Source of the DNA: Stenomitos rutilans HA7619-LM2
Lineage (GTDB): Bacteria > Cyanobacteriota > Cyanobacteriia > Leptolyngbyales > Leptolyngbyaceae
NCBI GenBank assembly: GCA_019358945.1
Contig: JAHHIE010000064.1
Location: 1-38,492 of the forward strand
Reading direction: 5' to 3'
DNA: 38,492 nucleotides
How positions within the stretch are numbered: position 1 is the first letter of the stretch; each line of letters begins with the position of its first letter. The notes beneath the pieces were generated by a model. That model was not told the DNA's origin. It saw nothing but the letters and a program-made list of their open reading frames with translations, and did not search any database. Below are positions 9,467 to 17,946 of the stretch, piece by piece. A program made the translations under genes and the position numbers.

Positions 9467-10735
9467 ATGGTGACAACTGGCTATACTCAGCTTCTGCCTG
9501 AGCTTTCAGGACTTTTACAGGTGCCGTCGCAAGCAACAATCGCACGACAGGCACTCAACAAGCCACCAGAAGCTGTAGCAGGGGCGATCGCACCTGTACG
9601 CTTCTCTCTGGTGGTGCCGACCTACAACGAAAGCCGCAATATTGAGCGGATTGTGGCGCTGTTGAGTGACCAGTTAGATGCAGTGTTGCCCCATCGCTAT
9701 GAAATTATTGTGGTGGACGATGATAGTCCTGATGACACCTGGCAGATCGCAGAACGGTTAACGGCTCACTATCCCCACTTGCGCGTGATGCGTCGTCAGA
9801 CTGAGCGGGGGCTTTCGACAGCAGTGATTCGGGGGTGGCAGGCCGCACAGGGCGACATTGTTGGTGTGATTGATGGCGATTTGCAGCATCCGCCTGAAGT
9901 GTTGCAGGGGTTGCTGGGCGCGATCGAGCAGGGCGCAGATTTAGCGGTTGCCAGTCGTAATGTGGATGGAGGTGGCGTGAGCACATGGAGCGCCATGCGG
10001 CGCTTTCTCTCACGGGGCGCGCAACTGTTGGGGCTGGTGTTGCTGCCTGACGTGGTGAGTCGAGTGTCTGATCCGATGAGCGGCTACTTTTTAGTACGAC
10101 GCAGTGCGATCGCAGAACAAGCCTTGCACCCGTTAGGTTACAAAATTCTGCTAGAAGTGCTGGGGCGGGGCAGGATCGAGCAAATTGCTGAAGTCGGCTA
10201 CGTGTTTCAGGAGCGCGAAGCTGGCGAAAGCAAAGTGACCTGGAAGCAATACCGTGACTATATTCGCCATCTGATACGTTTACGCATCTCGTTGGGGCGG
10301 TTGGGACGGTTTCGGCAGCGGTTTAATTTTCCGCTAGGGCGCTTTTTGCGGTTTGCCTTTGTGGGCTTGAGCGGGCTGGTGGTGGATATGGGGTTGCTGT
10401 ATCTTCTCCACGGCACGCTAGGCTTTGGGTTAACTCGCAGCGCGATCGTGGCGGCAGAGTTGGCGATTATCAATAACTTTGTGTGGAACGATCGCTGGAC
10501 GTTTGGCGATCTGGCGCAACAGCAGCAAAAACGCCATCAGGTACTCAAGCGGTTTGTCAAGTTCAACCTGATTTGCCTGATGGGGCTGATTCTCAAAATT
10601 CTGATCCTAAACCTATTGTTTAACGGACTGCACCTCAATGCTTATTTAGCCAACTTGCTGGCGATCATTGCGGTAACGCTATGGAACTTCTGGATTAACC
10701 TGAAGCTCAGTTGGCGCGTGACGCAGGTGAAGTGA
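9467..10735 (+). CDS. GT2 glycosyltransferase (dolichol-phosphate-mannose synthase type) fused to GtrA membrane domain
   Basis: About 422 residues. The GT2 catalytic domain (about 45-275) starts FSLVVPTYNESRNIERIV and has VVDDDSPDDT and DGDLQHPPE, the nucleotide-sugar and metal-binding aspartates. It is followed by a GtrA domain (about 295-415) with four predicted membrane helices, starting FLRFAFVGLSGLVVDMGLL and including NNFVWNDRWTF. Such fusions load a sugar onto a polyprenyl phosphate and help to present or flip it, usually for envelope polysaccharide or glycoprotein assembly. The acceptor is unknown. Start choice is uncertain: TTG 9380, ATG 9434 and ATG 9467 are in frame and none has a strong ribosome site; the conserved part begins well after all three. 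Confidence 0.88.
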   Translation: MVTTGYTQLLPELSGLLQVPSQATIARQALNKPPEAVAGAIAPVRFSLVVPTYNESRNIERIVALLSDQLDAVLPHRYEIIVVDDDSPDDTWQIAERLTAHYPHLRVMRRQTERGLSTAVIRGWQAAQGDIVGVIDGDLQHPPEVLQGLLGAIEQGADLAVASRNVDGGGVSTWSAMRRFLSRGAQLLGLVLLPDVVSRVSDPMSGYFLVRRSAIAEQALHPLGYKILLEVLGRGRIEQIAEVGYVFQEREAGESKVTWKQYRDYIRHLIRLRISLGRLGRFRQRFNFPLGRFLRFAFVGLSGLVVDMGLLYLLHGTLGFGLTRSAIVAAELAIINNFVWNDRWTFGDLAQQQQKRHQVLKRFVKFNLICLMGLILKILILNLLFNGLHLNAYLANLLAIIAVTLWNFWINLKLSWRVTQVK

Positions 10736-10776
10736 GCGGAAGGCAGAGGGCAGAAGGTAGTTGTTAGAAGCAAAGT

Positions 10777-10811
10777 TGACCGCTGATCGCTGACTGCTAA
10801 CCGCTAACCCC
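10777..10811. repeat. Heptanucleotide tandem repeat (about five units)
   Basis: Units TGACCGC, TGATCGC, TGACTGC, TAACCGC and TAACCCC in tandem between the convergent ends of the glycosyltransferase and a histidine kinase gene. The same unit TGACCGC recurs three times at 35035. Short 7-base tandem repeats of this kind are common in cyanobacterial intergenic DNA. Confidence 0.75.
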
Positions 10812-10851
10812 AAACGAAGCAGCTAATTGCTAGCAAGCTTTTAATAAATGG

Positions 10852-12243
10852 CTACTGCAAGGGCAAGCAGACCTTAAAACACGTTCTGCCTGGTTTTGAC
10901 TCAAACGTTAATGTGCCGTGATGACGGTTTTCGACGATGCGGAGCGACGTCTCCAACCCTAAACCTGACCCTTTACCAACCGCTTTGGTGGTGAAAAAGG
11001 GTTCAAAGATGCGGGTTTGGATCTCAGGCGGAATCCCATTACCAGAGTCAATGATCTGAATGCTGGCCGTGCGATCGTGCTGCTGCGTGATGATTTCCAG
11101 TACGCCTTTGCCATCCATCCCGTCGATTGCGTTATCGATCAGGTTCGTCCACACCTGATTCAGTTCACTGCCATAGGCCAGCACGTTGGGAATCTGCTGA
11201 TCGTACTGGCGCTTCACCTCAACGCCGTGCTTGAGCTTGTGGGCAAACAATCGCAAGGTATCTTCTAGCCCTTGATGCAGATTCACCTCTTGCCGCACAC
11301 CCTGATCGAGGTAGGAGTAGGACTTCATTGCCTTTACAAGTTCCGCAATCCGCTCGGCTCCGCGCAGGCCATGTGTCAGCATCGACATCACTTCAAACGA
11401 GAGTGCAAGCCAGTGCAAGCCCATCTCGCGCAGTTCGGTGGTATCGTCCCGCCAGCGCTCTATGATCTGTTCCAGGGCTTCCACTTCTACACCGCCTTCG
11501 GCTAAGGGTTCTGCCAGTTTCCACGCCTCGTTGACCCCGTAGTCTTCTAGCCAGTCCAGCAAAACTTCTTCTCGATCGCTTAAGGTGGCGGGATCGATGC
11601 GATCGTTGAGAATCGCGTCATAGCCCTGGTCGCGCATCGTTAACCATTGCTGCGTGTGGGCTTCTTCCACTTGACGCTGCCCATAGACCAGATTCATGCG
11701 TTGCAGTTCGATGACCGCAGCGGGCATTTCGCGGAACGATCGCACCAGAGCAGCCGCAGGGTTATTCAGTTCATGCGCCAGACCAGCCGCCAGGGTGCCC
11801 AATGCCGCCATCTTTTCGCGCCCGCGAATAAACGACTCTAGCCCCCGCGCCCGCTGTTGCATGATACGGAAAACCATCTGCTCAAAGTCACGGCACTCGT
11901 GCAGTAGAGAACGGAAGTCGTCACTTTCAATTTCGTAGAGTCGGCAGTCGCCCAGGGCACGCATCGTTACTGGTACAGGTTCACCTGTCAGAATGGGGAT
12001 TTCACCAAAAAACGACGGTGCATTGTGCTGACCGATCGGGATCTCCATCCCGTCGCTGCGTCGCGTGATGCCCATTTGCCCTTCGATCAGAAGAAACAAG
12101 CCTCGGTGGGGATCACCTTCATGTACCAGCACATCACCCGCGCGAAGTGTCACCGTTTGGGCACGGTCGCAGGCCCACTCTAACCGGGCTTTGGGCAACT
12201 GCTGAAAGGGAGCCAGACTAATCAAATCCTCAACACACAGCAT
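10852..12243 (-). CDS. Sensor histidine kinase with N-terminal cyclic-nucleotide-binding-like domain
   Basis: 463 residues. A CRP-type beta-roll (about 10-120) has VLVHEGDPHRGLFLLIEGQMGI and FFGEIPILTG. The kinase core has H157 in LAHELNNPAAA, an N box (NLIDNAIDGM), DSGNGIPPE and GSGLGLETSL in the HATPase, ending near the C terminus. No receiver or membrane segment is seen, so it is likely soluble. The cAMP-phosphate-binding arginine expected after GE-x7 in the beta-roll is a valine here (V90 in EPVPVT), so cAMP binding is doubtful; it may sense something else or act as a structural module. The gene is probably alone, with a small gene about 90 bases upstream on the same strand. Confidence 0.9.
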   Translation of the reverse strand: MLCVEDLISLAPFQQLPKARLEWACDRAQTVTLRAGDVLVHEGDPHRGLFLLIEGQMGITRRSDGMEIPIGQHNAPSFFGEIPILTGEPVPVTMRALGDCRLYEIESDDFRSLLHECRDFEQMVFRIMQQRARGLESFIRGREKMAALGTLAAGLAHELNNPAAALVRSFREMPAAVIELQRMNLVYGQRQVEEAHTQQWLTMRDQGYDAILNDRIDPATLSDREEVLLDWLEDYGVNEAWKLAEPLAEGGVEVEALEQIIERWRDDTTELREMGLHWLALSFEVMSMLTHGLRGAERIAELVKAMKSYSYLDQGVRQEVNLHQGLEDTLRLFAHKLKHGVEVKRQYDQQIPNVLAYGSELNQVWTNLIDNAIDGMDGKGVLEIITQQHDRTASIQIIDSGNGIPPEIQTRIFEPFFTTKAVGKGSGLGLETSLRIVENRHHGTLTFESKPGRTCFKVCLPLQ

Positions 12244-12336
12244 GAAGGAGTCTCCTGACGCTAATCTTTGCCCACATCTGGCAATCCTCTTGATGGCTCA
12301 GAAAATGATCGGGTGAACAGCAGACTAGCAGGCTTA

Positions 12337-12546
12337 CTATTGCTCCACAAGATGCTTTAAGTGCAAATATGCCTCTTCAGGGGTGAGCGGTTCGGATTCG
12401 CGCTCATTGGGAATATAAAAGACCCAGGTATCAGGAAAGTAGCGCACCACAAAACTTGGAATCAAACCGCGCTGCACAGCCTGTTTACCCAATTTTTCGG
12501 CTTGTTCTTCTAAGCTCAACTGGTCATTGAATAATGGTTCTGCCAT
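12337..12546 (-). CDS. Small conserved-looking hypothetical protein (69 aa)
   Basis: A charged 69-residue protein with no membrane segment or known motif. A helical first half (SLEEQAEKLGKQAVQRGL) is followed by a beta-like centre (FVVRYFPDTWVFYIPN) and a helical end (LTPEEAYLHLKHLVEQ). It lies on the same strand between the AAA ATPase gene and the histidine kinase gene and could be co-transcribed with either. I do not recognise it; codon use and composition look genuinely coding. Confidence 0.65.
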   Translation of the reverse strand: MAEPLFNDQLSLEEQAEKLGKQAVQRGLIPSFVVRYFPDTWVFYIPNERESEPLTPEEAYLHLKHLVEQ

Positions 12547-12653
12547 GCGTTCTATCTCTTGGTAATGTCGTCTCTGTAACTAGGCTCTACAAACCGCTGT
12601 TTTCTTGGGTCTAGCAGCTTTCCTGGTCTAGCTATAAGCAGTGCTGATCAGGT

Positions 12654-14465
12654 TCAGGGACGCTGCTCAAGCAACCGTTGGTAGGCGATCGTGAAATCGT
12701 CAGCGACGATCTGGATGTCTCCAGGATTACTGAAGCCGTGCCGACGATAGCGACGAATGGCTTCTAAGGCCGCCTGGTTGCTGAGTAACGTTAAGTCAGC
12801 CCCGTTCCAACCCTCTGTTTGGGTTGCCCAATACGCTAAATCGACGGCGGCTAGGGGACGATCGCCATTGTGTACCTGCAAGATTGCAAGGCGACTGGCT
12901 TCGTCAGGGAGATCTACCTTCAACTGTAGATCGAGCCGTCCAGAGCGGAGAAGGGCGGGATCAAGGGCTTCCGGGCGGTTGGTGGCTCCTACTAGTAGAA
13001 CGTTGGAACATTCGTGTAAGCCATCAAGTTCTGTGAGCAATTGACCGACGACGCGATCGCTTACACCCGAATCGTGATGTCCGCCCCGTGCTGGAGCCAG
13101 CGTATCCAGTTCGTCGATAAACACCACACAAGGGGAAGCTTGCCGTGCTTTCGTAAACAAGTCTCGTACTGCCTGCTCGGAGGCACCGACCCATTTGCTC
13201 AGCAGTTCAGGCCCATTCACGGCAATAAAGTTGGCGCGGGCCTGGGACGCAACGGCTTTTGCCAGTAACGTCTTGCCAGTACCGGGTGGCCCCCACAGGA
13301 GAATGCCGCGTGGCGCTCTGGCCCTGGTGTGGTGATATAGCTCAGGGTAAAGCAACGCGCCCTCTACAGACTCCTGCAACGTTTGCTTAAGGCTATTCAG
13401 GCCCCCGATCTCGTCCCACGCTACATTAGGCGTTTCAATTTCTACCGATCGCAACACCGCTGGTTTAATCTGTTTCGTTGCCTGCAAAAAATCTGCCTGA
13501 CTGACGCTCATTGAGGTCGGCATCGGCGCATTGAGTGAGGGCGCAACCCGTCGCAACGCCGTATAGGCCGCTTTCTGGCAGAGCGCTTTGAGATCGGCAC
13601 CCACCATGCCCACAGAGCGATCGGCGATCGTACCCAGATCTACGCCACTTAAAGGCATGGTTCTGGTCAAAATCTTGAGAATCTCCAGCCGTCCGGCTCG
13701 ATCCGGGACGCGAAACTGGACTTCACGATCGAACCGTCCGGGTCTGCGTAGCGCTGGATCAAGATGGTCAGGGCGATTGGTGGCGGCGAGTACAATCACG
13801 CCTTTCGTTCTGGCAAAGCCATCCATCAAGCTCAGTAATTGAGCCACCACACGCTTTTCAACCTCACCTTCGACCTGAGCGCGATCGGGCGCAAGGCTAT
13901 CAATCTCGTCAATAAACACAATGCAGGGCGCAGAACGAGACGCTTTCTGAAACAGGCTTCGCAAGCGACCTTCCGCTTCCCCGTAGTATTTGCCCATAAC
14001 CTCTGGGCCAACGATCGCAATGTAGTTAACCCCCAGATCTTGAGCCAGCGCACGAGCGGTTAAGGTTTTGCCTGTACCCGGTGGCCCCACTAGCAAGACA
14101 CCGGATGTCGGTTCCAACCCCAGCATCGTCAGCAAATCTGGGCGCTTGAGTGGCAACTCTACCAGTTCCCGCAGTTCTCTCAGCACATCGGACAGTCCGC
14201 CAACACCCTTGAGCGAAACTGGAACCTCCAAAGGTGCCGCCGCAACATCGTGAGCTGTGGCATTTGCCGTGCGATCGTCCTGGGTGGGTCTACTACCTGT
14301 AGAAGCATGACTGGGGCGATCGTCTGCTTCTGCGCGCGAGGCGCGTTTGACATCGGTTGAGAAAGTTTCGGGATCGGCACGACCTTCGATCGCTCTTACG
14401 ATATCAAGCAACCCATCCATGCCCTGATCAACCAGGTCATTAAATTCTTTCAGTAAATCGTCCAT
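12654..14465 (-). CDS. Tandem AAA ATPase of the CDC48/VAT type
   Basis: 603 residues with two AAA modules. Module 1 has Walker A GPPGTGKT at 127-134, aromatic pore loop K159-Y160-Y161-G, Walker B around 185-189 (IDEID) and an arginine-finger region RRPGRFDR. Module 2 has Walker A at 392-399, pore loop K424-W425-V426-G, Walker B with DELD at 451-454 and LRSGRLD. Both modules keep all catalytic residues, so both should hydrolyse ATP and thread substrate. The first 80 residues are a short helix plus a disordered acidic linker, not the double-psi-barrel N domain of Cdc48/VAT, so substrate choice must differ. Family role: hexameric protein unfoldase or remodeller. Substrates are unknown. Confidence 0.9.
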   Translation of the reverse strand: MDDLLKEFNDLVDQGMDGLLDIVRAIEGRADPETFSTDVKRASRAEADDRPSHASTGSRPTQDDRTANATAHDVAAAPLEVPVSLKGVGGLSDVLRELRELVELPLKRPDLLTMLGLEPTSGVLLVGPPGTGKTLTARALAQDLGVNYIAIVGPEVMGKYYGEAEGRLRSLFQKASRSAPCIVFIDEIDSLAPDRAQVEGEVEKRVVAQLLSLMDGFARTKGVIVLAATNRPDHLDPALRRPGRFDREVQFRVPDRAGRLEILKILTRTMPLSGVDLGTIADRSVGMVGADLKALCQKAAYTALRRVAPSLNAPMPTSMSVSQADFLQATKQIKPAVLRSVEIETPNVAWDEIGGLNSLKQTLQESVEGALLYPELYHHTRARAPRGILLWGPPGTGKTLLAKAVASQARANFIAVNGPELLSKWVGASEQAVRDLFTKARQASPCVVFIDELDTLAPARGGHHDSGVSDRVVGQLLTELDGLHECSNVLLVGATNRPEALDPALLRSGRLDLQLKVDLPDEASRLAILQVHNGDRPLAAVDLAYWATQTEGWNGADLTLLSNQAALEAIRRYRRHGFSNPGDIQIVADDFTIAYQRLLEQRP

Positions 14466-14565
14466 ACGCTTGCACCGGGGATATGGAGGCGATCGCCCAG
14501 CCCAATGGCTTCATTATAGACACCCCTATAAAAAGCGTTTGAGAGCCAACGTCGTTTGAAAGTAA

Positions 14566-14677
14566 TAGGACTTACGCACTTGTCCCCAAACCCCCAATGC
14601 TGGGGGCTTTAATTGGCTCTGTTCCCCCAAAATTGGGGGCTAGGGGGCGAAAGATGACCGCATTTGCGTAAGTCCTA
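14566..14677. mobile_element. MITE-like element, copy 2
   Basis: About 112 bases, flanked by TA on both sides of a perfect end pair: TA-GGACTTACGCA on the left and TGCGTAAGTCC-TA on the right. The interior shares CCCCCAAT..GGGGGCTTTAATTGG and GGGGGCGAAAGATGACCGC with copy 1 at 7130. It lies between the AAA ATPase start and the end of the FtrC-like gene. It has no coding capacity. Confidence 0.85.
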
Positions 14678-14729
14678 AGTAAGGCTTAATGATTGAGCGA
14701 TCAACGTTCTTTAATAGCGACTGTAATTT

Positions 14730-15050
14730 TTACAACGTTTGTTGGTCACCAGCAAAGTCATCCTCTGTTTTTAGAAACAACATGCAGTCACATTGACGGC
14801 GCTCTTGCATGGGGATGCAGGGGCAAAGCCAGTAACCAGCCTTTAGCTCTGAGCGTTCATCTTCGTAATACCGACAGGGACACAATGGTTCGCCAAACGT
14901 TTCTTTGTGTTTAGCAAGTCCTTGTAAAACAACAGCCGTCACACCCGGATCAAGGCAAAAATAGGTTTCTGAGTACCTGGCATAAAGCTCCGCAAACCGC
15001 TTCATTCCGTTAAAACTAGCATCGGCAAAGCTATTGGCGATCGTGACCAT
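14730..15050 (-). CDS. Divergent ferredoxin:thioredoxin reductase catalytic-chain-like protein
   Basis: 106 residues aligning along its length with FtrC, the 4Fe-4S/disulfide subunit that passes electrons from ferredoxin to thioredoxin. The six cysteines are all kept: C57-P-C59, C76-P-C78 and C87-x-C89, which map by a constant offset of two on the Synechocystis set (cluster ligands 55, 74, 76, 85; redox disulfide 57/87). The usual CHC motif is CDC here: the codon for residue 88 is GAC, so the mechanistic histidine is an aspartate. CRHYED is CRYYED, and the C-terminal helix is about ten residues short. It is therefore probably a paralogue with altered redox behaviour, not the housekeeping ftrC. 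It follows a hypothetical gene 178 bases upstream on the same strand. Confidence 0.85.
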   Translation of the reverse strand: MVTIANSFADASFNGMKRFAELYARYSETYFCLDPGVTAVVLQGLAKHKETFGEPLCPCRYYEDERSELKAGYWLCPCIPMQERRQCDCMLFLKTEDDFAGDQQTL

Positions 15051-15228
15051 ACTGACGTCTCCAGATTGTGTAGTGACTGTTCAAGCTTTGCTGTTCAAGC
15101 ACTTACTCATGCCCTTGTTTATTAATACCAGGGGACGTAGGGGGTATAAAGCCTTTGGCATGGCTGCGCTAAAGGCAGCGCCATAACGCCCCAGCACAGC
15201 ATGGGAGCCGTTGACCTGCTTCAAAGGT

Positions 15229-15558
15229 CTAACATTCGCCTTCCATTGGATCAACGCGCCCAATGCCAAGGTCTAGCAGCATTGTTTTAACGTCTTGCCA
15301 CTCTAGCCCACAGTAGTAATACCGCCTGTGTCTGAGATTGGCTAAGTAGAAGCCAAATCTGCCTGCATTGAGTCGAAAGAGCGTATAAACAATCTCTTTT
15401 TGTGTTGTACAAAACTCTTCTAGCAATGGATCTAAGCCGAGTGCGAGAGGCACATTCCCAAATTTACAAAACACACTACTGCCCGGTTTGAAGATCCAGC
15501 CTCTCTCATCGCGCTTCACGACTAAGTAATGCCTTGGGCAGATAATGGAATCAGACAT
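15229..15558 (-). CDS. Hypothetical protein (109 aa) upstream of the FtrC-like gene
   Basis: A soluble protein with no known motif. It begins MSDSIICPRHYLVVKRDERG and has a cysteine near the N terminus, an aromatic-rich middle (RFGFYLANLRHRRYYYCG) and an acidic end. The ATG is at 15556-15558 without a clear Shine-Dalgarno. It is on the same strand as the FtrC-like gene, so a redox link is possible but rests only on position. I do not recognise it. Confidence 0.55.
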   Translation of the reverse strand: MSDSIICPRHYLVVKRDERGWIFKPGSSVFCKFGNVPLALGLDPLLEEFCTTQKEIVYTLFRLNAGRFGFYLANLRHRRYYYCGLEWQDVKTMLLDLGIGRVDPMEGEC

Positions 15559-15773
15559 AAAAACAGATCCCGGAAGAATGGTTGGCCTCGTATTTGATGC
15601 ATGGCGCTATTGCTTCTCTTCGATGGCGAAAGCCCATACACACCAGATATGTCGGTTCAAGCACTCATTTGTGCCTTTGCTCTTTAACCTCTCATTTGGG
15701 AGGCTCCAAGCGGGCTGGTTCCCTAAACGTAGGGGTAAGGAGGCATAAGTTGGCAGGCTTTCCGTGCATCCTG

Positions 15774-16049
15774 ACTCATGCAAGACCATCGCAAACTCAT
15801 TAATGAGGTATTTAGTTCTCATTCACCAGTATGAGAGGCGCTTTAATCACCAATGGGTAGCTCATTCACGACTATCCGAGACTCGTTAAAGAGTATCTGG
15901 AACTTATTAAAGAACACCCAAGACTCATTAAAGAGTGTTCAGAACTCATTTACGAGTATCCAAGACTCATTCACGAGTATCGTCAACCGCATTTTCGAGC
16001 ATCAGAGACTCTTTAAAGAGCATCCAATACTCATGAATGACATTCGGAG
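15774..16049. repeat. 21-base degenerate tandem repeat array, about 13 units
   Basis: Unit starts lie at 15774, 15795, about 15817, about 15838, 15860, 15881, 15902, 15923, 15944, 15965, 15986, 16008 and 16029, nearly all 21 bases apart. The consensus is ACTCATT-n-A-n-GAGTATCC followed by RAG. Within each unit ACTC and GAGT can pair around a six-base loop, giving a row of tiny hairpins. Since 21 is seven codons, the plus-strand frame from 15853 reads a heptad repeat, S-(L/F)-(K/T)-S-I-Q-(D/N). Confidence 0.85.
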
Positions 16050-16113
16050 GATGTCTCTCGATAAGAACCACCCTAGACCCCAAATCCTAAACCCCAAATC
16101 CTACCCTCAATAG
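15853..16113 (+). CDS. Possible heptad-repeat protein encoded by the 21-base array
   Basis: An 86-codon frame from an ATG at 15853. Its first half consists of seven-residue repeats (SLKSIWN, SLKSVQN, SFTSIQD and similar) with hydrophobic residues at positions 2 and 5, the 3/4 spacing of a coiled coil. The second half loses the pattern and becomes basic and proline-rich. There is no Shine-Dalgarno, and the frame overlaps the end of the opposite-strand gene by seven bases. It may be an accident of a 21-base repeat instead of a gene. Confidence 0.3.
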   Translation: MGSSFTTIRDSLKSIWNLLKNTQDSLKSVQNSFTSIQDSFTSIVNRIFEHQRLFKEHPILMNDIRRMSLDKNHPRPQILNPKSYPQ

Positions 16114-16319
16114 CTATCGTCCCGACCAACCGTTTGTGTTTCAAGCAAATGATTGGCTTGGTGGAGTCGATTGGCGATCGCCTGCCGCCAGACCAAATCA
16201 ATGCTGGGATCGGCTAAAACGTCTTGAGCCAGTTTACGATACACGGCGCTGGTAGCTGCATTCACATGCTCCAGCAAGCGGAGGTTGTGGTAGACCACAC
16301 GAGGGGAAAGCGTGTCCAT
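16107..16319 (-). CDS. Small hypothetical protein (70 aa) downstream of gltD
   Basis: A mostly helical, soluble 70-residue protein starting MDTLSPRVVYHNLRLLEH and ending in a polar tail. The frame is open to 16382, but an AAGGAAGG ribosome site stands about six bases before the ATG at 16319, which fixes the start. It lies 66 bases after gltD on the same strand, so it may be read from the same transcript. The function is not recognised. Confidence 0.65.
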   Translation of the reverse strand: MDTLSPRVVYHNLRLLEHVNAATSAVYRKLAQDVLADPSIDLVWRQAIANRLHQANHLLETQTVGRDDSY

Positions 16320-16385
16320 AGGTTTCCTTCCTTTGGGTAGATAATGTTCTACGTCAGGACATCGACATGCCCCAACAGACAATCT

Positions 16386-17870
16386 TTACGGTAAATCGGT
16401 GTGCTTCATGAGATAGCGATCGCACTCACGAGCCGCTCCTCGTCCTTCATTCAGCGCCCAAACTACGAGGCTTTGTCCCCGACGACAGTCCCCGGCTGCG
16501 AAAACACCGGGAAGGCTGGTGGCATAGGTTTGCTCGTCGGCTTTAACGTTACTGCGGGCATCGCGATCGAGTCCCAATGCCTCTAATAACGGCTGCTCTG
16601 GCCCTAAAAAGCCCATTGCCAGCAACACCAGTTGAGCGGGAATAACCTTTTCGGTACCCGGAACGTGCTGGGGTATAAAATGGCCTTTATCGTTTTTTGC
16701 CCATTCCACTTGAACCGTGTGGATCGCTTTGACGTTGCCGTTATCATCGCCTTCAAATTTCGTTGCAGTGGTGAGGTAGCCACGAGGATCGTCCCCAAAC
16801 TTGGCGGCAGCTTCCTCCTGTCCATAGTCCACTTTGTACACTTTCGGCCATTCGGGCCAGGGATTGTTGGCAGCGCGAGTCAGCGGTGGTTTTGCCAGGA
16901 TTTCCAGTTGCGTCACGCTGGTGCAGCCATGCCGTAAGGACGTACCCACACAGTCTGTACCCGTATCGCCCCCGCCAATAATCACGACATCCTTACCCGC
17001 AGCCGAGATGAACCGATCGCCCTCGTGACTATCCAACACGGCTTTGGTATTCGCGGTGAGGAAGTCCATCGCAAAATGGATGCCCTTCAAATCCCGCCCG
17101 TCAATGGGTAAGTCACGCGGCTTGGTCGCCCCGGTACAGAGGACGATCGCGTCAAACTCTTTGAGCAAGGTTTCAACGGGCAAATCCTTGCCAATTTCGG
17201 TATTGCAGACAAACGTCACGCCTTCCGCTTCGAGGACGTTGAGGCGACGCATCACCACGTCTTCCTTTTCCAACTTCATGTTGGGAATGCCGTACATGAG
17301 TAGACCACCGGGACGATCGGCGCGTTCATACACCGTTACCCAATGCCCAGCGGTATTGAGTTGAGCGGCAGCCGCCAGTCCAGCAGGACCAGAGCCGATG
17401 ACCGCGACATTTTTACCTGTGCGGTTAGAGGGTGGGTTAGGCGTGATCCACCCTTCCTGCCAGCCTTTTTCAGCGATCGAGTACTCAATGTTCTTAATCG
17501 TGACGGGCGGATTGTGAATGCCCAACACGCAGGAGCCTTCGCAGGGGGCGGGACACACACGTCCGGTAAATTCGGGGAAGTTGTTGGTTTTGTGCAGGCG
17601 ATCGAGGGCATCTTTCCACAAACCGCGATACACCAGATCGTTCCATTCGGGGATCAGATTGTTAATGGGGCAACCGCTCGCCATACCGCTGATGATCGTC
17701 CCCGTATGGCAGAACGGCGTACCGCAATCCATACAGCGTGCGCCCTGAGTGCGAAGATTCTCCTCTGGCATGGGCAGATGAAATTCGTCCCAGTTGCGGA
17801 TGCGATCGAGCGGTGATGTTTCCGCCGCAATCTCACGCAGATATTCGATGAAGCCAGTTGGTTTTCCCAT
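16386..17870 (-). CDS. gltD: Glutamate synthase [NAD(P)H] small subunit
   Basis: 494 residues, the usual GltD length. It passes electrons from NAD(P)H through FAD and 4Fe-4S clusters to GltB, which makes glutamate from glutamine and 2-oxoglutarate. The N-terminal cluster cysteines are C46, C49, C54 and C67, with a second group C106, C110 and C114 in [12 protein letters not shown]. The FAD-binding GSGPAG motif is at about 159-164, and the NAD(P)-binding GGGDTGTD is near 300. The C-terminal [16 protein letters not shown] binds FAD. The gene is on the same strand as gltB but 2.5 kb away, with a cassette between them, so it needs its own promoter or read-through. Confidence 0.96.
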   Translation of the reverse strand: MGKPTGFIEYLREIAAETSPLDRIRNWDEFHLPMPEENLRTQGARCMDCGTPFCHTGTIISGMASGCPINNLIPEWNDLVYRGLWKDALDRLHKTNNFPEFTGRVCPAPCEGSCVLGIHNPPVTIKNIEYSIAEKGWQEGWITPNPPSNRTGKNVAVIGSGPAGLAAAAQLNTAGHWVTVYERADRPGGLLMYGIPNMKLEKEDVVMRRLNVLEAEGVTFVCNTEIGKDLPVETLLKEFDAIVLCTGATKPRDLPIDGRDLKGIHFAMDFLTANTKAVLDSHEGDRFISAAGKDVVIIGGGDTGTDCVGTSLRHGCTSVTQLEILAKPPLTRAANNPWPEWPKVYKVDYGQEEAAAKFGDDPRGYLTTATKFEGDDNGNVKAIHTVQVEWAKNDKGHFIPQHVPGTEKVIPAQLVLLAMGFLGPEQPLLEALGLDRDARSNVKADEQTYATSLPGVFAAGDCRRGQSLVVWALNEGRGAARECDRYLMKHTDLP

Positions 17871-17946
17871 TGTGGTGTCTCAGTTTTGAAGGGTAAGCTT
17901 GGTTAATAGAGCGGAGTAGATTGTTCTGGCAGGGGAAAGAGAAGCG

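Noticed and set aside
15081-15269. 62-codon minus-strand frame overlapping the 109-residue gene
   Set aside because: Overlaps the better-supported frame and has no recognisable features.
15774-16049. Possible CRISPR array
   Set aside because: The 21-base units are contiguous and degenerate, with no constant-length unique spacers and no cas genes nearby.
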